Source: Anabaena minutissima FACHB-250 | GTDB taxonomy: Bacteria; Cyanobacteriota; Cyanobacteriia; Cyanobacteriales; Nostocaceae | Direction: 5' to 3' | Length of the DNA stretch: 64,000 bases | Assembly (NCBI RefSeq): GCF_014697125.1 | Contig: NZ_JACJRG010000021.1 | Span: 1 to 64,000 of the forward strand | Part shown: piece by piece, positions 44,224 through 54,614 of the stretch | How the letters are laid out: every line of letters starts with the position of its first letter | Position numbering within the stretch: position 1 is the first letter of the stretch | Program-made: the position numbers and the translations under genes | The notes under the pieces: generated by a model | The model's database searches: none | Told to the model about the DNA's origin: nothing | What the model saw: only the letters and a program-made list of their open reading frames with translations

Positions 44224-44770
44224 GCAAAATATTAGATTGGTGATTGGTATTATACAAGTTGCTGACAGAAGTAATTATTGCTAAAAAATAGCCCTGGGTG
44301 CAAATTTCTTATAGTTATTAGTTAACATCTAACGCCGTGTGCAACTTTCTCTCAAACCTAACCCCCAACCCCTTCCCTTGTAGGGAAGGGGAGCAAGATT
44401 TAAAGCCTCTCTCCTTGCAGGGGAGAGGTTTGGAGAGGGGTTTCAAAAATAAGTTGCACATCGCGTCATCTAAACTTTTTCTAGTGTTATTTTATTTATC
44501 ATCTATCCCTCTTCTGTCACTTTCCAGATTCACTAAATTATCTAGAAGAATAAAAGGGTTTGAATTGATTCATTGCACTAATTAGGTGAATGAATCCAAG
44601 CAATAAATCAGAATGGGGGAAAATACCAAGCCAAGCCCCACAGCCAGCCATCCTACAATTTTCTGGAATATACTGTCTAAATTTGGTAGTCAATGTTGCA
44701 AATGTTAGCGATCGCTAGCTATTTTCACAGTTAGCGTTAGTATGGCTATGTATTTTTCTACAGTATAAAT
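44224..44770. other. Intergenic region with a MITE-like element
   Basis: No gene seen. It includes the inverted-repeat element at 44332-44466. The rest is AT-rich, ending in a possible promoter for the beta-helix protein. Confidence 0.6.
44332..44466. mobile_element. 135-bp element with terminal inverted repeats
   Basis: ACGCCGTGTGCAACTT at one end and AAGTTGCACATCGCGT at the other are inverted repeats with two mismatches. The inside carries two GGGAAGGGG/GGGGAGAGG-type palindromes typical of Nostoc intergenic DNA. No coding capacity. Confidence 0.7.
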
Positions 44771-46540
<1,770 letters not shown>

Positions 46541-46618
46541 GGAATTGGGAATTGGGGGAAATTTCTAACTTGTCTCTCTTTTCCTCCTACTCCCCACGGG
46601 CTAAACGCCCCGCTACCG

Positions 46619-47788
46619 CTAACAGCATTCCCTGAGTATCATATGTTTTTTCGCGTCAAAACTAATTAGTCCTTGTTGTTGCAATTTACCTATCAATCTT
46701 GTAATTGTGACTCTAGTAGTACCACACGCACTAGCAATCTCTTCGTGAGTGAAGCGAACATTTAAACGAGTTCCTTCCGCTACTGGTTCACCAATTTCTT
46801 GTTTCAAAAACTGTAAAAGATGATGCAACCTATCTTCTACTCGTCGTTTGCCAAAAATAACTAACAAGGATTCAGTTTGCTTTAACCGTTGATTGATTTT
46901 TGGTGACAGAATATGACTGAGTATGGGATTCAAAGCTACTTCAGTTACATGAATAGATACTAACTCTACATCTGACAAAGCTGTAGCTTGATAAATAGGT
47001 AAAGATGTCATACTAGAGCTAAATACCATTTGTGGTGTCGCTAAACCTACTAAAATTTCTTCCCCTGTTTCACAGAAAGTATTTAATTTCACTAAACCTT
47101 GGCAAATATAGAAAATTACTAAAGGATTCAGGGGAATATCTTCACCCTTAGTATACGTATATACTGGGCGATCCTCACTGATAAACTTTTCACGGTTGAT
47201 TAATCCTACACCCTGTTGCTGATGTTGATTAATCTGACGCAGTAACCAGCGTAAAGATGTTGGTTTACCATGATGATTACGAACTACGGCTACTGTAAAA
47301 GCCCCATCAAAAGCTTCACCATTATCTGGCTGTAAACGCAATACTAACTCTTTATCTCTATCAGACTGAAATAGCTGGTTTAGTTCACTACGAAAACTTT
47401 CTCGTTCTTCGATGCGGATGAAGCTAATCATCGATTGACTGCATAAAGTCTGCTTGGGAATATTCAGCAATTTAGCTGCGGCTAGGTTAACTTCTTGAAT
47501 AATGCCTTCTGAATTAGTAACAAAATAGGCATCTGGTGCAAATTCAAATAAATTGTAATAATGTAAGCGTTCTGCTTCTAACTTATTTCTTGTTTGTAAG
47601 AGTTCCTCATTCTGTTGATAAAGTTCTTCCGCCGCTAACTGTACCATTTTAGAGTTACTATAGAGTTCCTTAAAAGCTTGCGGTAGTAAGTCAGGCGGAA
47701 TCCACGGTAAAACGCTAGCAGTTTGGTACAAATCTGCTAGCTGCTTGTGTAAAGCTTCCGCTTGTTGGATAAATAATTCTATATTCAC
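46619..47788 (-). CDS. PAS-Crp/Fnr fusion transcription regulator
   Basis: A 389-residue regulator. The N-terminal part has a helical coiled coil (about 40-82, AAEELYQQNEELLQTRNKLEAERLHYY), then a PAS domain (about 80-190, FEFAPDAYFVTNSEGIIQEVN). Next comes a cyclic-nucleotide-binding-like beta domain (about 215-310) and a Crp-type helix-turn-helix (FTHEEIASACGTTRVTITRLIGKLQQQGLI, about 345-375). The recognition helix T-R-V-T-I-T-R-L resembles that of NtcA. The effector pocket lacks the obvious cAMP Arg/Glu pair. A PAS domain fused to a Crp regulator suggests redox, light or ligand sensing. No target gene can be named. Confidence 0.82.
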   Translation of the reverse strand: MNIELFIQQAEALHKQLADLYQTASVLPWIPPDLLPQAFKELYSNSKMVQLAAEELYQQNEELLQTRNKLEAERLHYYNLFEFAPDAYFVTNSEGIIQEVNLAAAKLLNIPKQTLCSQSMISFIRIEERESFRSELNQLFQSDRDKELVLRLQPDNGEAFDGAFTVAVVRNHHGKPTSLRWLLRQINQHQQQGVGLINREKFISEDRPVYTYTKGEDIPLNPLVIFYICQGLVKLNTFCETGEEILVGLATPQMVFSSSMTSLPIYQATALSDVELVSIHVTEVALNPILSHILSPKINQRLKQTESLLVIFGKRRVEDRLHHLLQFLKQEIGEPVAEGTRLNVRFTHEEIASACGTTRVTITRLIGKLQQQGLISFDAKKHMILRECC

Positions 47789-48328
47789 TTTAGATGCTCA
47801 CGACTTAGTAGCAGCACTGGAATAGACCAACCAACTTAATTAATAGATAAAGCAACTGCATCTACCCTAAAGCTGCGAATTGTGAAACTTGAAGTAAAGT
47901 GCAAATCTACATTTATCCTGAGAGTTAGGCAATTTTAGAACTTAGTATAAAACAGCCAGCATAATTATTAAACCACTAAAAATCACCATTAAATCAATAT
48001 CACCAGCAGATATTATTTGAAGAATTGTATAAAACCAATCTCATGAGCAATTACTGGATATAGGCTGCTAACTCTCAAGAATAACGAAAAGTTTAGAGCT
48101 ATACTTCCATCACTAGCATCAAGTAACTACTACTTTAGACATAGATGAAATTTTAAGTTGATTTGTATCCTTCAATACACCAGCATATAAGAACATTGAA
48201 TTATTAACGATAGTCAGAATACTCATATTTTCAAAACAATGGAATTATAAGGTTTTTAGGAAATCAGGTAGGAAGTGCAAGATAAATAAAAAATAATTAA
48301 ATATTTAATTAAACTTCAGTAAATAAGA
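47789..48328. other. Intergenic region
   Basis: About 540 AT-rich bases between two minus-strand genes; no gene, repeat or terminator recognised. Confidence 0.5.
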
Positions 48329-48712
48329 TTATATTAATCCTAAATTAGTTATTAATTCAATTGCTTTTTCAAAAGTGATACCTTGTTTGGTAGCAATATA
48401 CAATAGTGCTATTACTGCTGAACGTATTGAGTTATCACAATGAATCAGAGCAGGTTTAGGTAACTCATTAATGATTTTTAAGACCTGGAGTGTACTTTGA
48501 TGGTTAATTTCATCAACTGTGGTAGGTAAATTGAGATAACGCAATCCTAGAAATTCTATTTTATCTTTTTCATCATCTAAGCAGCCTTTTTCATCAGGCG
48601 ATCGCAGGTTTACTATAGACTTATAACCATCAGCAAGAATTTGAGGAAATTGCTCTGGGGTAATTTGCCCTGCGACAGATAATTCATTGTTAATTTTTCT
48701 GACGATATCCAT
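48329..48712 (-). CDS. DUF442-type phosphatase-like protein
   Basis: A 127-residue protein of the tyrosine-phosphatase-like family associated with beta-lactamase-like hydrolases (DUF442). It starts with VRKINNELSVAGQITPEQFPQILADGYKSIVNLR, typical of the family. The catalytic loop is HCDNSIRSA near residue 91: the Cys and Arg are present with the four-residue spacing of this family, but the usual Gly is Ser. Some family members act on sulfur compounds. Activity is unproven, and the Ser may reduce it. Short palindromes flank it on the start side. Confidence 0.78.
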   Translation of the reverse strand: MDIVRKINNELSVAGQITPEQFPQILADGYKSIVNLRSPDEKGCLDDEKDKIEFLGLRYLNLPTTVDEINHQSTLQVLKIINELPKPALIHCDNSIRSAVIALLYIATKQGITFEKAIELITNLGLI

Positions 48713-48761
48713 ATCACCACTTTGCTAATAGTCAGTCATCAATTTTGCAGATAACTTTAAT

Positions 48762-48820
48762 AGTAAGAACTCAGGGCTGAATAATTACTTAAAATTTCTG
48801 CCTGAGTTCTTACTACGAAT
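48762..48820. repeat. Dispersed palindrome, diverged copy
   Basis: AGTAAGAACTCAGG and the complementary CCTGAGTTCTTACTACG lie between two minus-strand genes. They resemble the GTAGTAAGGACT family in their outer parts. Confidence 0.6.
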
Positions 48821-48828
48821 TTTCATGT

Positions 48829-48996
48829 TTAAAAATCTTGTTTTTCTGGTATATCCCCCTCAAAAGGCTGAACACCTGTTGCAGGGTAGTCATCATCTCT
48901 CACACCAAAGATTCTTGCAACACCACCTGAGATATAGTTAATTACTTGCTGTCCTAATGTTTGAATTTTTTGGAGTAAATTTTTAGAGGTATTCAT
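48829..48996 (-). CDS. Small 55-residue conserved-type protein
   Basis: This very short gene is supported by AAAGGAG 8 bases ahead of ATG and by a sensible protein: MNTSKNLLQKIQTLGQQVIN, then YISGGVARIFGVRDDDYP and an acidic tail ending EKQDF. The middle is amphipathic. I know no function. It reads on the same strand as the DUF442 gene downstream, with a palindrome in between. Confidence 0.65.
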   Translation of the reverse strand: MNTSKNLLQKIQTLGQQVINYISGGVARIFGVRDDDYPATGVQPFEGDIPEKQDF

Positions 48997-49854
48997 AAAT
49001 GTTTCTCCTTTTAAATTGTTATTAAAGGTTGATGGGAAATTATTGCCTAATGGCAGCTATTTGATCAGGGCATTTTCACTAATATTCCAACATATCTCGA
49101 ACCACTGAATTAGGTCATAATTCCAACATTTCTCTAACCTCTGCCGATTTTGGTAATTGTGCCAAAACCTGATGGGATTCAACACTGTTTCCGTAGTAAG
49201 AAGTGGTTGATTACAGAAATGGTACATTGCTAAAATTATGGTTTTTAGATAATTGTGATTTAACATGGCAGATATTGGCAGAAAATGCTGTGAATATCGT
49301 ATTTTTAGATCAAAATAGTAAAGCAGGAAAGCCAGCATCGCCTTTCGATGAACCCAATAGAGATGTTGGATTCTCATAAGCTAACTGCTACAAATTTTTG
49401 ACTACAGAAATTACTTCCTTGTAAACAAAATATTGTCTAAAGCAGGATAAGACATAGATGCTTACTGAAGTATATTTATAAGCAATTTAAGTATGAAGCA
49501 AGCTATTGGGATTATCCAAATTACGGCTGACGTTTTCTACACTTTTAAACTTATGTCAACAAGTTGAGGAACTTGTGAGGAAATTGCCAACAGGAGAATT
49601 TTTTTTTGTGTTGCAGAGTTAGAAGCTAGGGGTAGTCCTATGAAATCTCTGATTATTTTTCTGTGGCTTCCCTGCGGGACGCTCCGTGAATGTGCCTCTG
49701 TGGTTTAAACGTTCCGATCTCACCTAATAGAAAACCAGAGGCTAGAGCAATATCATGTGTGAAATATTCTCCTCACAAGTTCCTCAGATTTTCTGCCTAA
49801 CTTTAAAAAGGAATATCCCCAGTCCGTAGTTCCCAAATCTCTAAGGACAACAAG
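48997..49854. other. Decayed region before the nifJ pseudogene
   Basis: No intact gene. On the plus strand about 49268-49380 reads WQILAENAVNIVFLDQNSK… to a stop and may be another gene remnant. A perfect 17-bp inverted repeat (49565-49581 and 49770-49786) brackets a dispersed repeat near 49670. The 106-residue open frame on the minus strand has an improbable composition and is not called. Confidence 0.5.
49565..49786. repeat. 17-bp inverted repeats bracketing 188 bp
   Basis: TGAGGAACTTGTGAGGA and its exact complement TCCTCACAAGTTCCTCA frame a stretch that contains the GGGACGCTCCGTGAATG repeat. It may be a non-autonomous element. Confidence 0.6.
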
Positions 49855-50575
49855 ATGAACAAGAGACACTTTGCAACTATAGACGGTAATCAGGCTGTAG
49901 CTCAAGTTGTCTATCGACTAAATGAAGTCATCGCCATTTATCCAATTACACCTTCTTCACCGATGGCTGAATGAGCGGATGCTTGGGCTAGTGAGGGTAG
50001 ACCAAATATTTGGGGTACTGTGCCAAGCGTACAACTATTTCCGACAACGCCCCAGAATTTGTCCGCGATGTACTGGTTAAAATCATTGCCCGTGCAGGGG
50101 GTGAGTTACCTATCAGTGCTTTACCTGTTGACGGCACATATCTCACGGGGACGGCAAAATGAGAAAAACGCAATATTGCTCAAGAAATCCCGGTATGGGA
50201 TACCAATGTCTGCATTCAATGCGGTAAATATGTGATGGTACAGCCATGCAGAATCAAAAAGCGTCCGTTGATTCTGGCAGATGGTTGTGGTATCGCTATC
50301 ATCCAGACCTAGTTAAACAAGTTGACACTCCCCTCCAACTTGACTCACATACACCAAAGCTACCTGTAGAAGAGTCAATGTATTGAGAAAACCGCTTCAA
50401 GATGTTAACAAAAATTAACCCAGAAGTAGCTAAACAATTACTCCAAGAAGCGCAAAATGATGTCAGTATCCGGTGGCAAATATATCAATATTTAGCAACG
50501 CGACAAATTGCAAATGCGACTCAACAACCAGCTAGTTCATCTGCGAAGGGTATAGGAGTGAGAGGTAGTTACTAA
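49855..50575 (+). pseudogene. nifJ: nifJ (pyruvate:flavodoxin oxidoreductase) pseudogene
   Basis: Remnants of a ~1200-residue enzyme are collapsed into 720 bp. The start MNKRHFATIDGNQAVAQVVY and IYPITPSSPMAE match the NifJ N-terminus; codon 40 is TGA (49972) where NifJ has Trp. A mid-piece in another frame includes PVDGTYLTGTAK, TGA (50160) for another Trp, then NIAQEIPVWDTNVCIQCGK, where two cluster Cys are lost. The end (HPDLVKQVDTPLQLDS, KINPEVAKQLLQEAQNDV) is NifJ C-terminus with one more TGA (50384). About four fifths of the gene is deleted, so it is certainly dead. Confidence 0.93.
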
Positions 50576-50682
50576 TTCATAATTAAAAACTCAATGACAA
50601 ATTACGAACTAAAAATTAGTAATTATTTTGAGAAATTTCATTTATTCGTAAATCTGATTAAATAACAGGAAAGATATTCATA

Positions 50683-51714
50683 ATGGACTTAAAAACTAGT
50701 TATATGGGGATACAGTTGCGATCGCCACTTGTGCCGTCAGCATCTCCCCTGACAGGAGAAATTGATAACATTATATGGATAGAAGATGCTGGTGCAGGCG
50801 CGATCGTACTTCCTTCGCTGTTTGAAGAACAGTTAAGCATGGAAAGTTACGAACTGCATCATCATCTGACCTATGGTACAGAAAGCTTTCCTGAGTCTTT
50901 AACCTATTTCCCTGAACCAGAAAACTTCCGTCTAGGCCCTGACGAATATCTGGAGTTGATTTACAAAGCCAAACAAAAGGTGAAAATTCCCATTATCGCC
51001 AGCCTCAACGGTTCTTCACTAGATGGCTGGACTGACTACGCCAGAATGATTGAGCAAGCTGGTGCAGCAGCACTGGAATTAAATATTTACTCTGTACATA
51101 CTGATCCACAACTGACAAGCGAGCAGATAGAGCAGAGCTATATCAATATGTTAAAGGTAGTCAAAGCTGCCATATCCATTCCTGTAGGAGTTAAGCTCAG
51201 TCCTTATTTTACCAATATGGCAAACATGGTAAAGCGTTTCGATGATGCAGGAGCTGATGCCTTGGTGTTATTTAACCGCTTTTACCAGCCAGATATTAAC
51301 CTAGAAACCCTAGAAGTTCAACCCCACGTGCTTTTAAGCACCCCCCAAGCCATGCGTTTACCCCTGCGCTGGATTGCCATTCTTTATGGTCGTATCAATG
51401 CTGATTTAGCTGCTACCAGTGGCATTCATACTGCCCATGATGTTTTAAAGATGCTCATGGCTGGCGCAAACGTCACCATGCTATGTTCTGTTTTATTACG
51501 ACATGGTATCAACCATATTCGATGTATAGAACAGGAAATGCGCGAATGGATGGAACAACACGAATATGAATCTGTACAACAGCTTCAAGGCAGCATGAGC
51601 CAGAAAAACTGTCCTAACCCCAGTGCCTTTGAACGCGCTCAGTATATGCGAGCCTTGCAAACTTACAAACCAGAATGGGGCAGAATTTACGAACCTTCTC
51701 ATTATCACGGCTAG
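50683..51714 (+). CDS. Dihydroorotate dehydrogenase-like protein
   Basis: A 343-residue FMN-dependent TIM-barrel protein related to DHODH/PreA. Seen: LKTSYMGIQLRSPLVPSASP at the start, PIIASLNGSSLDGWTDYARM near residue 104, IPVGVKLSPYFTNM near 165, and GADALVLFNRFYQPDI near 190. The catalytic base position of DHODH cannot be assigned confidently. In many cyanobacteria this gene follows nifJ, as here, where nifJ is a pseudogene; the enzyme itself is intact, which suggests a role independent of NifJ. The true substrate is unknown and pyrimidine synthesis is unlikely to be its main job. Confidence 0.83.
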   Translation: MDLKTSYMGIQLRSPLVPSASPLTGEIDNIIWIEDAGAGAIVLPSLFEEQLSMESYELHHHLTYGTESFPESLTYFPEPENFRLGPDEYLELIYKAKQKVKIPIIASLNGSSLDGWTDYARMIEQAGAAALELNIYSVHTDPQLTSEQIEQSYINMLKVVKAAISIPVGVKLSPYFTNMANMVKRFDDAGADALVLFNRFYQPDINLETLEVQPHVLLSTPQAMRLPLRWIAILYGRINADLAATSGIHTAHDVLKMLMAGANVTMLCSVLLRHGINHIRCIEQEMREWMEQHEYESVQQLQGSMSQKNCPNPSAFERAQYMRALQTYKPEWGRIYEPSHYHG

Positions 51715-52056
51715 GGGACTAGGAATTTTAGATTTTAGATTTTGGATTGAATAATCTAAAATTCACTCATTGCAAAACCACTCATTGAAAGACTGGGGAC
51801 TTGGGATTGGGGATTGGGGACTGGAGATAGACAAGGTAGATTTTTTCAGAATGCCCAATGCCTCATTCCCGATGCTCAATGCCCATCTGATATTACGAAT
51901 AGGGTGTAGGGAGTTTTGCCCACCCCATAAGATGGATAATTTATTTCTGGGAAACCCCTAAAATCGCAATATTTGTAACAGTATTTGCCACTTGAGATTA
52001 TAGCTACCAAAATAGTATGCACAAACCGCGCGTCTGAATACGGGAGTTATTAATGT
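51715..52056. other. STRR-rich intergenic region
   Basis: Heptamer tracts: TTTTAGA units (51724-51743), GGGGATT units (51795-51825) and AATGCCC/AATGCCT units near 51851-51885. No gene seen; the open frame across it is repeat-derived. Confidence 0.7.
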
Positions 52057-53460
52057 ATGACTGATACTAAGCACAATTCACCACGTCGCCGCCGTTCCTG
52101 GGCAGAACCATACAAAATCAAGGTGGTTGAACCATTAAAAATGACCTCTTGTGCTGAACGTGAGCAGGCGATCGCCGAAGCTGGGTACAATACTTTTTTA
52201 TTACGTTCCGAAGATGTCTACATAGACTTACTTACAGATAGTGGTACATCTGCCATGAGTGACTCCCAGTGGGCGGGGATGATGATGGGGGATGAAGCCT
52301 ACGCGGGTAGTAAAAACTTTTATCACTTAGAAGCAAATATCCAGAAATATTACGGTTATCGCTATATTGTCCCCACCCACCAAGGACGGGGTGCAGAAAA
52401 TATTCTGTCGCAAATTCTCATTAAACCAGGTGACTACATCCCCGGCAATATGTATTTCACCACGACTAAGCTACATCAAGAGTTAGCCGGCGGTACATTT
52501 ATCGATGTGATTATTGATGAAGCCCATGATGCTAAATCATTGCATCCCTTCAAGGGCAATATTGACCTAGAAAAGCTCACAGATTTAATTCGCCAAGTTG
52601 GTGCGGGACGCATTCCTTACATTAGTGTGGCGGGGACTGTGAACATGGCTGGCGGACAGCCAATTTCTATGGCTAATATGCGGGAAGTGTTCCAAATAGC
52701 TCAAAATCATGGCATTAGAGTAATTTTAGATGCTACCCGCGCTGTAGAAAATGCGTATTTTATCCAACAGCGAGAACCGGATTATCGTCATCAAGCGATC
52801 GCTACTATCTTACGGGAATTCTGCTCTTACACTGACGGTTGCACAATGAGCGGGAAAAAAGATGCCCTAGTCAATATCGGCGGTTGGTTGGCACTTAACG
52901 ATCCTGATACTTACGAAGAAGCCCGTAATCGCGTAGTCATCTATGAAGGCTTACATACCTATGGCGGTATGGCTGGACGTGATATGGAAGCGATGGCGCG
53001 GGGGATTGAAGAATCAGTCCAAGATGATCATATCCGCGCCCGTGTTGGACAAGTTGAATATCTCGGTCAGAAACTCATAGATTGGAATATTCCCATTGTG
53101 ATGCCCATTGGTGGTCACGCGATTTATTTAGATGCCAAACGCTTTTTACCCCACATCCCCCAAGACCAATTTCCCGCCCAACGCCTAGCAGCAGAATTAT
53201 ATGTAGAAGCAGGAATCCGGTCTATGGAACGGGGTATTGTTTCCGCCGGACGCAACAAAGATACAAGCGACCATTATTATCCAGATTTAGAATTGGTGCG
53301 TTTGACGATTCCGCGCCGTGTTTATACTCAAGCCCACATGGATTTAACAGCTGAAGCCGTTGATGAAGTATATTACAATCGCGATCGCCTGGGTGGTATG
53401 CAGATGATTTACGAACCTAAATATCTCCGCTTCTTTCAAGCCCGGTTTGAACTGCTGTAA
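52057..53460 (+). CDS. Tyrosine phenol-lyase-like beta-eliminating lyase
   Basis: A 467-residue PLP enzyme of the tryptophanase/tyrosine phenol-lyase family. Opening MTSCAEREQAIAEAGYNTFLL (from about residue 29), PTHQGRGAEN near 107, and the PLP-lysine in CTMSGKKDALVNIGG near 265. The end LRFFQARF resembles tyrosine phenol-lyase (two Phe and Arg) more than tryptophanase (His in place of the first Phe, no Arg), so cleavage of tyrosine to phenol, pyruvate and ammonia is the better guess. The specificity was not tested. The ATG at 52057 gives normal length. Confidence 0.82.
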   Translation: MTDTKHNSPRRRRSWAEPYKIKVVEPLKMTSCAEREQAIAEAGYNTFLLRSEDVYIDLLTDSGTSAMSDSQWAGMMMGDEAYAGSKNFYHLEANIQKYYGYRYIVPTHQGRGAENILSQILIKPGDYIPGNMYFTTTKLHQELAGGTFIDVIIDEAHDAKSLHPFKGNIDLEKLTDLIRQVGAGRIPYISVAGTVNMAGGQPISMANMREVFQIAQNHGIRVILDATRAVENAYFIQQREPDYRHQAIATILREFCSYTDGCTMSGKKDALVNIGGWLALNDPDTYEEARNRVVIYEGLHTYGGMAGRDMEAMARGIEESVQDDHIRARVGQVEYLGQKLIDWNIPIVMPIGGHAIYLDAKRFLPHIPQDQFPAQRLAAELYVEAGIRSMERGIVSAGRNKDTSDHYYPDLELVRLTIPRRVYTQAHMDLTAEAVDEVYYNRDRLGGMQMIYEPKYLRFFQARFELL

Positions 53461-54112
53461 TCTGATTTTAGCTGCATGGAATCTATGATTGTGGGGGCGC
53501 AAGAATTTGCTCCCCTACGAAAAATGCCGCTTACTCATTTAATTGTTAAAAATAAATACATCAAAAAATACATTTATCTACATAACAAAGTTTAATGTTG
53601 AACCTCTTGCTTTCCTCAATTTAGACTGTAATGATGACTATATGAATTTTGAAAATCAAGTAACATTTTTATACTTGAGTTAAAAAAATTAAATATCTTG
53701 CGTGCATCATTAATTATTGATGGCGATCGCTTGTAGTTTCAGAATAATGCTGTTAATAAAATATAGTTTTGTAAACTTTTTATAGCGTTTATACAACTAT
53801 TTCTCAGTATTATCTGAGCAAAAAAGAATTAGAGCAACTTAAATCCAACTACCCTCATGTGCCATCAAAGCTCTACTGGTAGTGCTTAACTAACCGATAG
53901 TAGCTATAAGTATAAATGCTCTGCTTCGGAACTTTTAGTTTAACTGTCAGTCTTCTAAATGTGGCAGAAATATTTAAGTAAAATTCCGCAATTGCCACCA
54001 GGACAATTGAATGTATATCATGGCATCTTTAACAAGAAAATCAGTATCTGGCAGTGTTTTTCCCCAGCGATAAGTATTGCCAAACAGTTTTTATACTACT
54101 TTGTTCCTCACT
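53461..54112. other. Intergenic region
   Basis: About 650 AT-rich bases with one HIP1 site near 53723; no gene, RNA or repeat recognised. Confidence 0.5.
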
Positions 54113-54292
54113 ATGGCTGATAAACACGACAAAATTAAATTTCCTCTTTGGCAGTACCTCAACCAACCGTTATTTAGCCGTGATTCTAGATTAGAACTCA
54201 ATCCCCGTCGTTTTGCTTATAGCTGGCGCATTGGACTTTTAGAACGTTGCTGGTATAGAGAATGTGATGCTAAAGGGCCACAACAGCATTAG
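54113..54292 (+). CDS. Small conserved-type cyanobacterial protein
   Basis: A 59-residue protein (MADKHDKIKFPLWQYLNQP…). The Leu/Trp/Arg-rich segment RRFAYSWRIGLLERCWYRECD looks like a conserved soluble helix. The ATG at 54113 is chosen over an upstream in-frame start (54077) because MADKHDK gives a natural N-terminus. No function known. It precedes dnaE by 320 bp on the same strand. Confidence 0.6.
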   Translation: MADKHDKIKFPLWQYLNQPLFSRDSRLELNPRRFAYSWRIGLLERCWYRECDAKGPQQH

Positions 54293-54614
54293 ATTTTCAA
54301 AATCACCTACACTAACTACATAATTGCAAACTAAGCCTCGTCTATAGAACGTGGCTTTTTGCATTTTCAGGCGTTAGGGGATAGGGGTGTAAGGGTTTAT
54401 GGGGTGTAGAGGCAGAAGAACTCATGATTAATGTAACTCTTAATACACTAGATGCGGAAGTGAAATTTTCGTAAACACGTTAACCTAGGATGCTGTTGGT
54501 GACAAAATCATCCTCCCCAGAGATTAGTGCTTTAAAATTGCATGGTACTAAGAGCTAGGATGCTTGGCATCAGTAATTTCTTTCATTTTTATTTTTAATT
54601 TTTAATTACTTCGT
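54293..54614. other. Region upstream of dnaE
   Basis: No gene seen. A weak hairpin AAGCC…GGCTTTTT near 54332 may end the small gene's transcript; ATTTTTAATTTTTAATT heptamers run up to the dnaE start. Confidence 0.5.

Noticed and set aside
49057..49377. 106-residue minus-strand open frame
   Set aside because: Very rich in Trp, His, Tyr and Asn, no motif or ribosome site, and the opposite strand looks like a gene remnant.
51770..51961. 63-residue open frame before the tyrosine phenol-lyase-like gene
   Set aside because: Composed of heptamer repeats.
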